This document shows, in pieces, positions 19,348 to 28,158 of a DNA stretch of 64,000 nt. Where the stretch lies: contig JAGKWO010000002.1 of assembly GCA_021151835.1 (NCBI GenBank), forward strand, positions 62,001 to 126,000, given 5' to 3'. Origin of the DNA: Gammaproteobacteria bacterium (GTDB taxonomy: Bacteria > Pseudomonadota > Gammaproteobacteria > Pseudomonadales > Cellvibrionaceae). A program made the translations under genes and the position numbers. Position 1 is the stretch's first letter, and each line of letters opens with the position of its first letter. The notes under the pieces were generated by a model. The model saw nothing but the letters and a program-made list of their open reading frames with translations. It ran no database searches and had not been told where the DNA came from.

Positions 19348-19914
19348 TTAATGTAGATTTTTATTCACCACACGCAAAATTTCTTCTGAAAGTTGTGGAT
19401 CATCCACTGCGCGCGCAATCACCTGGGCACCAACCAGACTTGCGAGTGTTAACAAGGCTTGCTCACGTTTTGCAGCTTCTGTTTTTGTTGCCGGTAATAA
19501 ATTCATCAGGGAGTTAAGCAAGCGATTAAAACTTTGCGTGAACGCTTGTTTGATTAGCGGTGATTGACGCGCGGCATCCACCCCCAGCGCGGCCATCAAA
19601 CAACCGCGTCCGGGGTTATCGCGATGCTCTGCCGATAAATAGCGTGCAATAAACGCTTTATATTTTGAACCTTTTGATTCCGCGCGCGACACCTGGCCCT
19701 GCTCCAGAATTTCATCCACCGCATAGGCACAGGTCTGCGCCATTAAATCTTCCTTTGATGAAAAATGGCCATAAAAACCGCCATGGGTTAAACCAACTTT
19801 TTTCATCAAATCCGCAATCCCGATACCATCGAAACCTTTTTCGCGAAACAATTGCGCTGCGGTATGCAGAATTTTCCCGCGATTTTCTACTGCTTGCTCT
19901 CTGCTTACTCTCAT
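19348..19914 (-). CDS. TetR-family repressor divergent from fabF
   Basis: Regulator of 188 aa. The N-terminal helix-turn-helix reads ADLMKKVGLTHGGFYGHF near residues 32-49, and the C-terminal domain is of the TetR_C type seen in short-chain electrophile and quinone sensors (PGRGCLMAALG). The start is ATG at 19912-19914 with GGGGG four bases upstream; an in-frame reading to 19956 lacks a ribosome site. It is divergent from a stand-alone fabF with 136 bases between the starts, so it likely controls itself and fabF. The ligand is unknown. Confidence 0.88.
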   Translation of the reverse strand: MRVSREQAVENRGKILHTAAQLFREKGFDGIGIADLMKKVGLTHGGFYGHFSSKEDLMAQTCAYAVDEILEQGQVSRAESKGSKYKAFIARYLSAEHRDNPGRGCLMAALGVDAARQSPLIKQAFTQSFNRLLNSLMNLLPATKTEAAKREQALLTLASLVGAQVIARAVDDPQLSEEILRVVNKNLH

Positions 19915-19977
19915 TGTACCCCCGGCCTGCGAATCAAAGTTCAATATAAATGTCATACAGCTATGACCAAATAGTGT

Positions 19978-20008
19978 TTGACAGTATACATGACACCCAT
20001 CATATAAT
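19978..20008 (+). promoter_or_regulatory. Possible sigma-70 promoter and TetR operator region before fabF
   Basis: TTGACA at 19978-19983 and TATAAT at 20003-20008 match both consensus boxes, but the spacing of 19 bases is long. TGTCAT (19951-19956) with ATGACC (19963-19968) and GACA/TGACA (19980-19995) form imperfect inverted repeats that could bind the divergent TetR protein. Confidence 0.4.
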
Positions 20009-20050
20009 TTTATAGATTATAGCCATCATGTAAAAAATGTGGAGCGTTCA

Positions 20051-21340
20051 ATGATTACACACGTACGGAGCAACCAGACTCGCATTGTTATTACCGGTAT
20101 GGGTATCGCCTCCCCGCTGGGTTGTGGAGTAGAACATGTATGGCAGCAACTACTGGCGGGAAAATCCGGCTTGCGTCAACTGGATGATGAGATTGTCGGA
20201 GAACTGCCGGTTAAAGTGGGCGGGATGGTTCCCTCGCTCGCCGAAGATCTGGTGGGCGGATTGAATCCGGATGCAATAGTGTCCCCTAAAGACCAGCGCA
20301 AGATGGACCGTTTTATTTTATTTGCCCTGATCGCCGCCAATGAAGCTATCAAGCAAGCGCAGTGGATCCCGCAAACCGATGAACAGCGGGAACGTACAGC
20401 CACTATTATCGCCTCCGGTGTGGGTGGCTTTCCGGCGATTGCCGATGCAGTGCGCACTATGGATGCGCGTGGAGCACGTAAATTATCCCCTTTCACCATC
20501 CCGTCTTTTTTAGTCAACCTCGCCGCCGGCCACGTCTCTATCAATTATGGCTTTAAAGGTCCGTTAGGTGCGCCGGTGACCGCTTGCGCAGCTGGCGTCC
20601 AGGCTATTGGTGATGCCGCACGCCTGATTCGCAGTGGCGAAGCTGACGTAGCAATTTGTGGCGGTGCAGAGGCCACCGTCCATGCCGTCAGCCTTGGCGG
20701 ATTTGCGGCAGCGCGCGCACTTTCGACCGGATTCAACGATACACCGGAAAAAGCATCGCGCCCGTTTGACCGCGACCGCGATGGTTTTGTGATGGGGGAA
20801 GGTGCCGGTATTCTGGTAATCGAATCCCTGGAACATGCATTGGCGCGTGGCGCGCAACCGATTGCCGAGATTGTCGGGTACGGCACCAGTGCCGATGCTT
20901 ATCACCTGACGTCCGGCCCGGAAGATGGCGACGGCGCAAAACGTGCGATGGAACAAGCCATCAAACAAGCGGGTATTACAGCGAATCAAATCCAACACCT
21001 GAACGCGCACGCCACCTCGACACCGGTGGGCGACAAGGGCGAGCTCGCGGCGGTTAAACGCGTATTTGGCAACAATAACAACATCGCTGTTACCTCTACC
21101 AAATCCGCAACCGGACATTTACTGGGCGCGGCAGGTGGTATCGAAACCATTTTTACCGCACTGGCATTACGCGACCAGATCATTCCCCCGACGCTGAACC
21201 TCGAAAATCCGGATGACGATGCAAGCGGAGTCGATATAGTGCATGGCCAGGCGCGCCCTGCCACTATCGATTATGCGATCTCCAACGGTTTTGGTTTTGG
21301 CGGCGTGAACGCCAGTATTTTATTAAAACGCTGGGTGTGA
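20051..21340 (+). CDS. fabF: Beta-ketoacyl-ACP synthase II-like (FabF family)
   Basis: Condensing enzyme of fatty-acid elongation, 429 aa. The catalytic triad is C179 in VTACAAG, H320 in LNAHATSTPVGD and H356 in ATGHLLGAAG, with K351 in TKSATG. The start is ATG at 20051 with GGAG six bases upstream, rather than the in-frame GTG at 20039. It stands alone, without acpP, fabD or fabG, and is divergent from a TetR repressor. It is therefore probably a second, regulated KAS II rather than the housekeeping copy. A role in fatty-acid adjustment is inference. Confidence 0.9.
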   Translation: MITHVRSNQTRIVITGMGIASPLGCGVEHVWQQLLAGKSGLRQLDDEIVGELPVKVGGMVPSLAEDLVGGLNPDAIVSPKDQRKMDRFILFALIAANEAIKQAQWIPQTDEQRERTATIIASGVGGFPAIADAVRTMDARGARKLSPFTIPSFLVNLAAGHVSINYGFKGPLGAPVTACAAGVQAIGDAARLIRSGEADVAICGGAEATVHAVSLGGFAAARALSTGFNDTPEKASRPFDRDRDGFVMGEGAGILVIESLEHALARGAQPIAEIVGYGTSADAYHLTSGPEDGDGAKRAMEQAIKQAGITANQIQHLNAHATSTPVGDKGELAAVKRVFGNNNNIAVTSTKSATGHLLGAAGGIETIFTALALRDQIIPPTLNLENPDDDASGVDIVHGQARPATIDYAISNGFGFGGVNASILLKRWV

Positions 21341-21402
21341 CCCAGCGCTGGCAACGCGTATACTGCTCGCTCTTTTTTACAGCCATTCGCTGAGGAGCGA
21401 CC

Positions 21403-22458
21403 ATGTCGAAGTTCTGGAGTCCTGTGGTGCGCGCGCTGGAGCCTTATGTGCCCGGTGAGCAGCCACAAATTGATGGGTTAATTAAATTAAATACCAACGA
21501 GAGCCCTTACCCGCCCTCACCACGGGTAATTGATTTGATCACCCATGACGCCATCGACCGTTTGCGTCTCTATCCGGACCCCAACTCTAAAAAACTGAAA
21601 AGCACTATTGCCGGCTACTACAAGGTCACCAGCGAACAAGTATTTGTCGGCAATGGTTCAGATGAAGTTCTCGCCCTCTTGTTTATGGCGTTTTTCCAGC
21701 AAGGCAAACCATTATTATTTCCCGATATCAGCTACAGTTTTTATCCGGTGTATTGCAAACTTTTTGGTATCGAAGAAAAAACAATTCCGTTGCGCGCGGA
21801 TTACACTATTAATTTTGCTGATTACGCCATTGATAACGGCGGTATTATTTTCCCCAACCCCAACGCGCCCACCGCAATTGGCAAACCACTTGCCGAGATA
21901 GAAGCGCTGTTACAAAAAAACACCGAATCGGTAGTTGTTGTCGATGAAGCTTATATAGATTTTGGCGGGGAAACTGCAATTGCATTGGTAGATAAATATC
22001 CCAATTTGTTAGTGGTGCAGACCCTGTCAAAATCCCGTTCACTGGCAGGTATGCGTGTGGGTTTGGCAGTGGGTCACAAAGACTTAATCGATGCGCTTGA
22101 TCGCGTAAAAAATTCGTTCAATTCTTATCCGCTTGATCGCATTGCCGAAGCAGCAACTATCGTTGCCTTTGAAGATGACAACTATTTCAGGAGCTGCCGC
22201 GATAAAATCATCGCCACGCGCAACTGGACCGTCGCTGAACTGGAAAAGCTGGGCTTCAACGTTTTACCTTCACAGGCAAACTTTGTATTCGCTGAGCCCG
22301 TTGGGAAGAATGCGGCAGAAGTCGCACAATATTTGCGCGATCACAAAATCCTGGTGCGCTATTTTAATAAACCACGCATCAATCAATTTTTGCGCATCAC
22401 CATAGGTACAGATGCACAGATGCAGGCATTGATCGACGCACTGAAAGCACACCAATAA
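21403..22458 (+). CDS. hisC: Histidinol-phosphate aminotransferase
   Basis: PLP enzyme of histidine synthesis that converts imidazole-acetol phosphate to histidinol phosphate. The length of 351 aa is normal. The opening KLNTNESPYPPSP, the PLP-binding D181 and Y184 in VDEAYIDF, and Schiff-base K210 in LSKSRSLAGMRVG are intact. It lies 62 bases after fabF, outside any his operon, and is followed by a strong terminator. Other HisC-like aminotransferases exist, but the motif set fits HisC well. Confidence 0.9.
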   Translation: MSKFWSPVVRALEPYVPGEQPQIDGLIKLNTNESPYPPSPRVIDLITHDAIDRLRLYPDPNSKKLKSTIAGYYKVTSEQVFVGNGSDEVLALLFMAFFQQGKPLLFPDISYSFYPVYCKLFGIEEKTIPLRADYTINFADYAIDNGGIIFPNPNAPTAIGKPLAEIEALLQKNTESVVVVDEAYIDFGGETAIALVDKYPNLLVVQTLSKSRSLAGMRVGLAVGHKDLIDALDRVKNSFNSYPLDRIAEAATIVAFEDDNYFRSCRDKIIATRNWTVAELEKLGFNVLPSQANFVFAEPVGKNAAEVAQYLRDHKILVRYFNKPRINQFLRITIGTDAQMQALIDALKAHQ

Positions 22459-22474
22459 ATCGTGCGCAAACGAT

Positions 22475-22508
22475 AAAAAAATAGCCCGCAATTGCGGGCT
22501 ATTTTTTT
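22475..22508. terminator. Bidirectional intrinsic terminator between hisC and the STAS gene
   Basis: AAAAAATAGCCCGC (22475-22488) pairs with GCGGGCTATTTTTT (22494-22507). An A run precedes and a T run follows the stem, so it can stop transcripts from both convergent genes. Confidence 0.92.
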
Positions 22509-22531
22509 ACTTAAAAAGATTTATTACCGGG

Positions 22532-23227
22532 TTAGTCACCAGATACCGTGCTGGATTGGATTAAAAAATATTTTTCCATTCCCGACCATTTTAGCAATTG
22601 CTCAACGTCTTTATTGCAATTACACAAGGTGATTTGTTCGCGCCCGGACCCCTTTCGTTCCTTGAATAACAGCAACATACCAAGGCCTGTCAAACTAAGC
22701 GCCGGAGTTTCATGGAGATTAAATTCAAACTCATGAATATTACTGCTCGCTGCATCGTTTAATAAACGGCTCCACTCCTTACGCAAACCGTGGTCAATAC
22801 TGCCGTAGATATTTACGCGCAACCCGCGGCCATTGTTGATGGAAATCCAGTCAAGGCTTGCAGAATCGGAAAAAGTCACCGCTCCTGAATAGGCACTACT
22901 GGTTTTAACTGCCGGCTTTGGTTTGGATGCAGCTCCTGACGATAACGACTTCTCGCCCGGCTTCAGAGCGTTACCACTTTTAATGGGAACATGGGGCTTG
23001 GGTATAGAGACAGAAGCGCGTGCTTGTGCCTGTTCTGTTTTGGGATTTTTTTTCGGTTGCGATTTATCATCCCAACCTGCGGGCACAATATCATCCCAAC
23101 TACTGGTTGATAAACCGTCACCGACAACATCATCAATTACCCGCCCGCTCGTGCGCTTTGCGCGCGCCTGATCATCATCAGCCCGAACAACTTTACGTTC
23201 GCCCACGAATGGAACCTGATGGCGCAT
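22532..23227 (-). CDS. STAS-domain protein with a disordered N-terminal half
   Basis: Protein of 231 aa. Residues 1-115 are rich in K, P, S, A and D and look disordered. Residues about 120-222 resemble a STAS domain (anti-sigma antagonist fold): VNIYGSIDHG, then FEFNLHETPALSLTGLGMLLLF, where the segment LSLTGLG corresponds to the usual D-S/T-S-G-L phospho-switch loop. The usual Asp before the Ser is not present. The ATG has GGGAG six bases upstream. No partner kinase or phosphatase is adjacent; it is divergent from a GGDEF-EAL gene. Function unknown. Confidence 0.7.
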   Translation of the reverse strand: MRHQVPFVGERKVVRADDDQARAKRTSGRVIDDVVGDGLSTSSWDDIVPAGWDDKSQPKKNPKTEQAQARASVSIPKPHVPIKSGNALKPGEKSLSSGAASKPKPAVKTSSAYSGAVTFSDSASLDWISINNGRGLRVNIYGSIDHGLRKEWSRLLNDAASSNIHEFEFNLHETPALSLTGLGMLLLFKERKGSGREQITLCNCNKDVEQLLKWSGMEKYFLIQSSTVSGD

Positions 23228-23607
23228 TGCCGACTCCCATTAACTCAGCGGATCAATGGTTTCATTTTAGTTCAGTGCGTTTTAAATGCGAATTGCACCG
23301 CCTGCCTGTTTTTTCTTCATCCTATGAAAGCATACTTGTGGCACAAATTTCATCCTTTATAAACAAAGTCAGTTGCTAATGGGAATTTTCGAAACACTGG
23401 TGTGATTCTCACTCATACAACATTGTTCAGGATTTATTCCGGGCGCAGATTTCCACCTTATTTCTCATAAAAAAAAGCTCTAACCGCTTTTTTTGAGGTA
23501 AAGTGCGGCTCGAATGAAAAATTTGGGATACAACAGGCCCCGGAAGAGTGGCCGCAGGTTAAGTGTTAATGTACCTCTGGCGAGACGATCACCCAAATTG
23601 AGCGACT
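23228..23607. other. Divergent intergenic region between the STAS and GGDEF-EAL genes
   Basis: 380 bases with no convincing coding sequence. A hairpin at 23470-23494 pairs an A run plus AGC with GCT plus a T run around TCTAACC, resembling a weak intrinsic terminator in the leader of the plus-strand gene. I see no c-di-GMP riboswitch motif. Confidence 0.5.
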
Positions 23608-25926
23608 ATGCAAAACAATGAAGCAGCGCAGTCCAAGAATACTGCCATAGAATTAATTAAAAAGTTTCAGCAACTTTTTACAGATTTAAATCATAAGCAA
23701 ATCGCCGAGCGGCTGGTTAAATTGGTTATTGCCAAGGAAGCCATTAGCCGCGCAGTGCTTATTGTTGAACGCGATAGCCATTTATATGTAGAAGCAATTG
23801 CTTCTACTGGCACCCATGAACCTATGGTCAATGGCATCGCCACCTCACTTAGCCGCTTGAATTATTTACCTCATCAATATATCCATCAGGTTTTTGACTC
23901 TGGCCAATCCTGCGCACTTGATAAGCAAGCCATAGATCAATTGGGAGCCATGTTTATCCAGAAGGGTACCAATGCCTGTTGCCTGCATCCGATCCAGGAA
24001 AAAAATAAAACCATCGCCTTGTTTTATATGGAGTCCACCCACGATTTACCGTTGTTGCAAAAAACAGTAGGTGAACTCGATACCGTGTGGACCTTCAGCT
24101 CGCTGTTGGTGCGCCAGGTGATCGATATGTGGCATCACGAAGAGCAAGCGGAACGCTTCCGCGTCGCCGAGCAGGCATTGTGGGCCAGCGAAACCTATCT
24201 CAATGCAATTTTGCGTTACTCACCCGCGTTAATTTCGGTAAAAGACCTGGATGGCAATGTCGTGCTGGCGAGTGAGCATTTCAAACAAATGGCCAATATC
24301 GATGAGTCCGGATTTGTTGGCAAAAATGTATTTGATGTATACCCGAAAGATGTTGCGCAATCCATGTGGGAAATTGATGCGGCCACCAAAGCCAAGCAGC
24401 AAACCTACGAAGTTGAACTGGATTTAATGCATAAAGATGGCAGCCAGCATACTTATTTGATGGTGAAATTCCCGCTGCGCAATAAAGAAAATAATGTGTT
24501 TGGTGTGTGTACGATTGGTACGGATATCTCCGAGCGCAAACTGGCCGAAAATGCCCTGCGCGAACAGCAATCGCGCCTGAATTACATGGCCTTCCACGAT
24601 TCGCTGACCTCCTTGCCCAACCGCTCCCTGTTTTATGATCGCATTTACCACGGCCTCGCGCGCGCGCGCCGTAGCGATTCCAAAGTGGCATTGATGCTGC
24701 TCGATATTGATCGCTTTAAAATTATCAATGACAGCCTCGGCCATGATGCGGGCGATGTCCTGTTGAAAGCCATTGCCATGCGCCTGAACGAAGGTGTGCG
24801 CGATATGGATACCGTCGCCCGTTTGGGTGGCGATGAATTTGTGGTGGTCCTGGAAGGTATTCACGATACCGAGGACGTTGTCTTCGTGGCGAATAAATTA
24901 TTGAGCACACTTTCCCGCCCACTGGAAATAAGCGGCCATACGCTGACCACAACGGTCAGTATCGGCGTCAGTATTTTTCCGGAAGACGGCGCGGATACCG
25001 ATGAATTGCTGAAGAATGCTGACATCGCTATGTATAAAGCGAAAGAAGCCGGCAAGAACAATTGCCAGTTCTACACCAAAGGCATGAACGCTACAGCGGT
25101 AAATTATTTATTGCTGGAAAATGATTTGCGCCGCGCCGTTGAGCAACAACAACTCACGCTGTATTACCAGCCGCAAGTCGATTTACAAACCGGTGAAATG
25201 ATGGGCGTGGAAGCGCTGGTCCGCTGGCAACACCCGGACCGTGGCCTGGTATCCCCGGCGCATTTTATACCGCTTGCCGAAGAAACAGGCCTGATTGTGC
25301 CGATTGGCGAATGGGTTTTACGCGAAGCCTGCCGCCAGCAAAAAGCCTGGCTGGATGCAGGCAAACGGGTGGGCAAAGTGGCTGTTAACCTCTCCCCCCG
25401 CCAATTCCGCCAGAAAAACTTCCCCGGTAAAGTTGAAGCAATCCTGAAGGAAACCGGGCTGGAGGCCAAACACCTGGAGCTGGAAATTACTGAAAGTTGC
25501 GCGATGGAGCACGCGGGCGAAACCATCAACCAGCTCAACCAGCTCAATCAAATGGGCATGTTTTTAGCGATTGACGATTTCGGTACCGGCTATTCTTCCC
25601 TCGCCTATTTGCAGCGCTTTCCAATCCAGAAACTCAAAATTGACCGCAGCTTTATCAATGATATCCACGACGATCACAACGACGCGGCAATTGCCAAATC
25701 CATTATCGGCCTCGCCCACAATATGCAGATGCGCGTTGTTGCTGAAGGCGTGGAAACCGAACCGCAAGCCGAATGGCTGCGCGAGATGGGCTGCGATCAG
25801 GCACAGGGTTTTCTCTACTCCAAACCCATGACTGCCAAACAATTGGAAAACCATTTCCGCAACGGGCGCTTCTTTTTTGATGGAACAGTTGTGCAGCTAG
25901 ACCCGCACATAAAAATGGGAGCCTAG
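23608..25926 (+). CDS. GAF-PAS-GGDEF-EAL c-di-GMP signalling protein
   Basis: Cytoplasmic protein of 772 aa. Domains: GAF-like (about 15-170), PAS (about 195-315), GGDEF (about 325-490) and EAL (about 505-755). The cyclase site is RLGGDEF near residues 405-411 and the inhibitory I-site RDMD lies exactly five residues before it. The EAL domain keeps EALVRW (about 535), the metal and catalytic motifs LEITES and DDFGTGYSSL, and KIDRSFI, so both activities look intact. The stop codon lies inside a palindromic terminator shared with the convergent rimK. A functional tie to RimK is discussed in the findings. Confidence 0.95.
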   Translation: MQNNEAAQSKNTAIELIKKFQQLFTDLNHKQIAERLVKLVIAKEAISRAVLIVERDSHLYVEAIASTGTHEPMVNGIATSLSRLNYLPHQYIHQVFDSGQSCALDKQAIDQLGAMFIQKGTNACCLHPIQEKNKTIALFYMESTHDLPLLQKTVGELDTVWTFSSLLVRQVIDMWHHEEQAERFRVAEQALWASETYLNAILRYSPALISVKDLDGNVVLASEHFKQMANIDESGFVGKNVFDVYPKDVAQSMWEIDAATKAKQQTYEVELDLMHKDGSQHTYLMVKFPLRNKENNVFGVCTIGTDISERKLAENALREQQSRLNYMAFHDSLTSLPNRSLFYDRIYHGLARARRSDSKVALMLLDIDRFKIINDSLGHDAGDVLLKAIAMRLNEGVRDMDTVARLGGDEFVVVLEGIHDTEDVVFVANKLLSTLSRPLEISGHTLTTTVSIGVSIFPEDGADTDELLKNADIAMYKAKEAGKNNCQFYTKGMNATAVNYLLLENDLRRAVEQQQLTLYYQPQVDLQTGEMMGVEALVRWQHPDRGLVSPAHFIPLAEETGLIVPIGEWVLREACRQQKAWLDAGKRVGKVAVNLSPRQFRQKNFPGKVEAILKETGLEAKHLELEITESCAMEHAGETINQLNQLNQMGMFLAIDDFGTGYSSLAYLQRFPIQKLKIDRSFINDIHDDHNDAAIAKSIIGLAHNMQMRVVAEGVETEPQAEWLREMGCDQAQGFLYSKPMTAKQLENHFRNGRFFFDGTVVQLDPHIKMGA

Positions 25927-25937
25927 GCTCCCATTTT
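25912..25937. terminator. Perfect palindrome over the stop codon, bidirectional terminator
   Basis: AAAATGGGAGCC (25912-25923) is followed by TAGGCTCCCATTTT (25924-25937). The two halves are complementary with no spacer, and the TAG stop of the GGDEF-EAL gene lies at the start of the second half. A and T runs flank both sides, suiting termination in both directions. Confidence 0.8.
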
Positions 25938-25968
25938 ACAAACTGTTTTCTATCACCGCTTTTGCAAA

Positions 25969-26874
25969 CTAGCCTTTACCGCGGCTTTTGTTAGCATTCG
26001 GGCGCGCGTTCTCTTCAACAAATGCCACAATTGCATCGGCGATATCTTTATTAGTCGCGCCTTCAATTCCTTCCAGGCCTGGCGAGGAATTCACTTCCAT
26101 CACCAGCGGGCCACGCGCCGAACGCAATAAATCCACACCGGCTACATGCAAACCCATCGTCTGCGCGGCTTTGATTGCTGTGCGTCTTTCTGTAGGGGAC
26201 AGCTTGGTCACTTTGGCAGTACCACCGCGATGCAAATTGGAGCGGAATTCACCTTCCTGTGCTGTGCGCTCCATAGCCGCGACAATTTTATCGCCAATCA
26301 CAAAACAGCGAATGTCACTGCCATTGGCTTCTTTAATAAATTCCTGCACCAGAAATTCAGCACGAAGTTCGCGAAAAGCCTCAATTACGCTCTCCGCAGC
26401 TTTCTGCGTTTCAGCGAGGACAATTCCACGCCCTTGCGTACCCTCACACAACTTGAGCACCAACGGAGTGCCGCCAACCAATTTGATTAATTCCTTCGCA
26501 TCGTGAACATTGTAAGCAAAGCTGGTTTTGGGAAGGCCAATCCCTTTGCGCGAGAGCAATTGCAACGCGCGCAGCTTGTCGCGCGAACGGCCAAGGGCGA
26601 TGGATTCAGTCAGGGAGTACACGCCCATCATTTCAAACTGACGGATCACTGCTAATCCGTAATGAGTTACGGATGCACCAATACGCGGGATTACCGCATC
26701 AAAATCTTCCAGTTTCTCGCCCATATACCAAATGGCCGGGCTGGCAGAAGCAATATCAATGTAACACTTGAGGATATCGAGCACGCGCACCTCATGGCCC
26801 CGTTTGGTACAGGCCTCCACCAGGCGACTGGTGGAATAAAGGCGACGGTTACGCGACAAAATAGCGATTTTCAT
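25969..26874 (-). CDS. rimK: Ribosomal protein S6 glutamate ligase RimK
   Basis: ATP-grasp ligase of 301 aa that adds glutamates to the C-terminus of ribosomal protein S6. Family marks include the opening KIAILSRNRRLYSTSRLVEA, LKLCEGTQGRGIVLAE (nucleotide-binding loop), LVQEFIKEANGSDIRCFV and EVNSSPGLEGIE (metal ligands). It lies 46 bases after rimB on the same strand, the order known from Pseudomonas rimABK, where RimK alters ribosome composition and responds to c-di-GMP. No rimA is adjacent, but an EAL-domain gene converges on it. Confidence 0.95.
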   Translation of the reverse strand: MKIAILSRNRRLYSTSRLVEACTKRGHEVRVLDILKCYIDIASASPAIWYMGEKLEDFDAVIPRIGASVTHYGLAVIRQFEMMGVYSLTESIALGRSRDKLRALQLLSRKGIGLPKTSFAYNVHDAKELIKLVGGTPLVLKLCEGTQGRGIVLAETQKAAESVIEAFRELRAEFLVQEFIKEANGSDIRCFVIGDKIVAAMERTAQEGEFRSNLHRGGTAKVTKLSPTERRTAIKAAQTMGLHVAGVDLLRSARGPLVMEVNSSPGLEGIEGATNKDIADAIVAFVEENARPNANKSRGKG

Positions 26875-26920
26875 ATAAATCCTGACGAATAAAATTCCGA
26901 CTAAATGTGTGGATGCCCGC

Positions 26921-27385
26921 TCACATGGAAGGCATCAGGGGCTGGTCTTTGTTGCCCCCTAACAGGAACGATTTACCACTATCCACCAGAAATCCCCGCC
27001 GCAACGCGCTGCGCCCCAGCAGCATCCGAAAGCGCATATTTTCACGATCGGTAAGGGTGATCTCGATGGGCATGGATACCCCGTTAATTAACAGCCGGGT
27101 TTCAATCACCACCCGCTCCTCGCAATGGCCACCGGAATCTGTCACCGGGCGGATATCCTTAATCGGTTCTTCGCACTCAATGCAGGTGAGACTGTCTTTT
27201 TGCAAGGGATGCAAACCAAATTTCACCCAGGGCTTGCCATCCTTTTCAAAAGGCGTAACGTAATAGGCGTGTAAAGCGCTGGTTTTAGCGCCGGTATCAA
27301 CCTTCGCTTTGATATGGGTGATACCCAATTCCGGCAAACCAACCCATTCACGCCAGCCGATAATTTCCGGTTGTTTAATGGCCAC
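26921..27385 (-). CDS. rimB: RimB-like retropepsin-fold protease (PF05618 family)
   Basis: Protein of 154 aa from the family named ATP-dependent zinc protease, now seen as retropepsin-like. The aspartic-protease motif VDTGAKTSALH lies near residues 26-36, and the second conserved stretch is RMLLGRSALRRGFLVD. The start is GTG at 27383-27385 with AGGAG eight bases upstream, which gives the usual family length; a longer in-frame reading to 27505 adds an unrelated hydrophobic stretch. It precedes rimK. In Pseudomonas RimB counters or modulates RimK glutamylation of S6. Mechanism here is inferred. Confidence 0.85.
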   Translation of the reverse strand: MAIKQPEIIGWREWVGLPELGITHIKAKVDTGAKTSALHAYYVTPFEKDGKPWVKFGLHPLQKDSLTCIECEEPIKDIRPVTDSGGHCEERVVIETRLLINGVSMPIEITLTDRENMRFRMLLGRSALRRGFLVDSGKSFLLGGNKDQPLMPSM

Positions 27386-27617
27386 AGGCAAGACTCCTGA
27401 AAACGAATGGACAAATGGGCAACAGCCCGCAATAAACAAAGCACCAAAAGCGCGCTTTGTACTCCAGTTAGGAGCAAAGGTAAAAAGAAAAATCTTGCTG
27501 CCCATTGAAGATTTTTCTTTTGTTTTTTAATGGGCTATGGTAAATAGCGCGGGTCAAAATCCCCCCTTTGCGGGAACCGACGCCAAACCTTCTCTCTATC
27601 AATGTTGGAGTAGTCGT

Positions 27618-27827
27618 ATGTCAGTTGATGTAGAGTCACAAGACACTGATCTGATGGGTGATACTAGCATCGAATCCGATGATGATGAGGCAGCCACCCC
27701 GAAGCTCACCGGTAAAGAAGCCAGCCAGCACACCCTGGAAATGCGTCGCAAAATCGAAGATCGTCTGGAGCGCCGCCGCATCAAAGACCAATTAGGTTAT
27801 GACGATATTTCCGATCTGGACTTTTAA
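27618..27827 (+). CDS. Small acidic conserved protein, PA3496-like
   Basis: 69-residue protein with an acidic first half (DDDEAATP region) and a helical basic second half (EMRRKIEDRLERRRIKDQL) ending in an acidic tail. The style resembles short gammaproteobacterial proteins annotated PA3496 family putative envelope integrity protein; this is a pattern match, not a certain call. The start is ATG at 27618 with GGAG seven bases upstream; the reading frame extends back to 27537 without a ribosome site. A good terminator follows at 27881, supporting a real monocistronic gene. Confidence 0.7.
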   Translation: MSVDVESQDTDLMGDTSIESDDDEAATPKLTGKEASQHTLEMRRKIEDRLERRRIKDQLGYDDISDLDF

Positions 27828-28158
27828 CCAGACAATCAAAAGCCTGATCAACAGGTATTCGGTCAATATTAAAATGCTGGAGCCGCCCTTGTTGGCGGCT
27901 TATTTTTTGCCCGTTTAGAAGATGTTTCATATCTTTACCATTTCATCCTGCCAAGACTATTGCTGCGCCCTCCATTAGCTTCTATGATCACTTGTACAGT
28001 CAGCCTGGATGCTATAAATCAACCACTACGAATATAAAAGGCATCGAGGCACCCTAAGGACTAACTGGCGCCGCACGATCCAATAAACAAACAAAAACAG
28101 CGAAAATAATAAGAGTTAACCATCGTGTTAACCGGGCAGCCGCTGGAGCGCACGTTGT
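27828..28158. other. Intergenic region after the small acidic gene
   Basis: 331 bases holding the terminator at 27881-27908 and the promoter region of the next gene. No other structure or open frame stands out. Confidence 0.5.
27881..27908 (+). terminator. Intrinsic terminator of the small acidic gene
   Basis: AGCCGCC (27881-27887) pairs with GGCGGCT (27894-27900), followed by TATTTTTT. Confidence 0.85.

Noticed and set aside
23228..23607. c-di-GMP riboswitch before the GGDEF-EAL gene
   Set aside because: No GEMM-I or GEMM-II core could be found; only a weak A/T hairpin is present.
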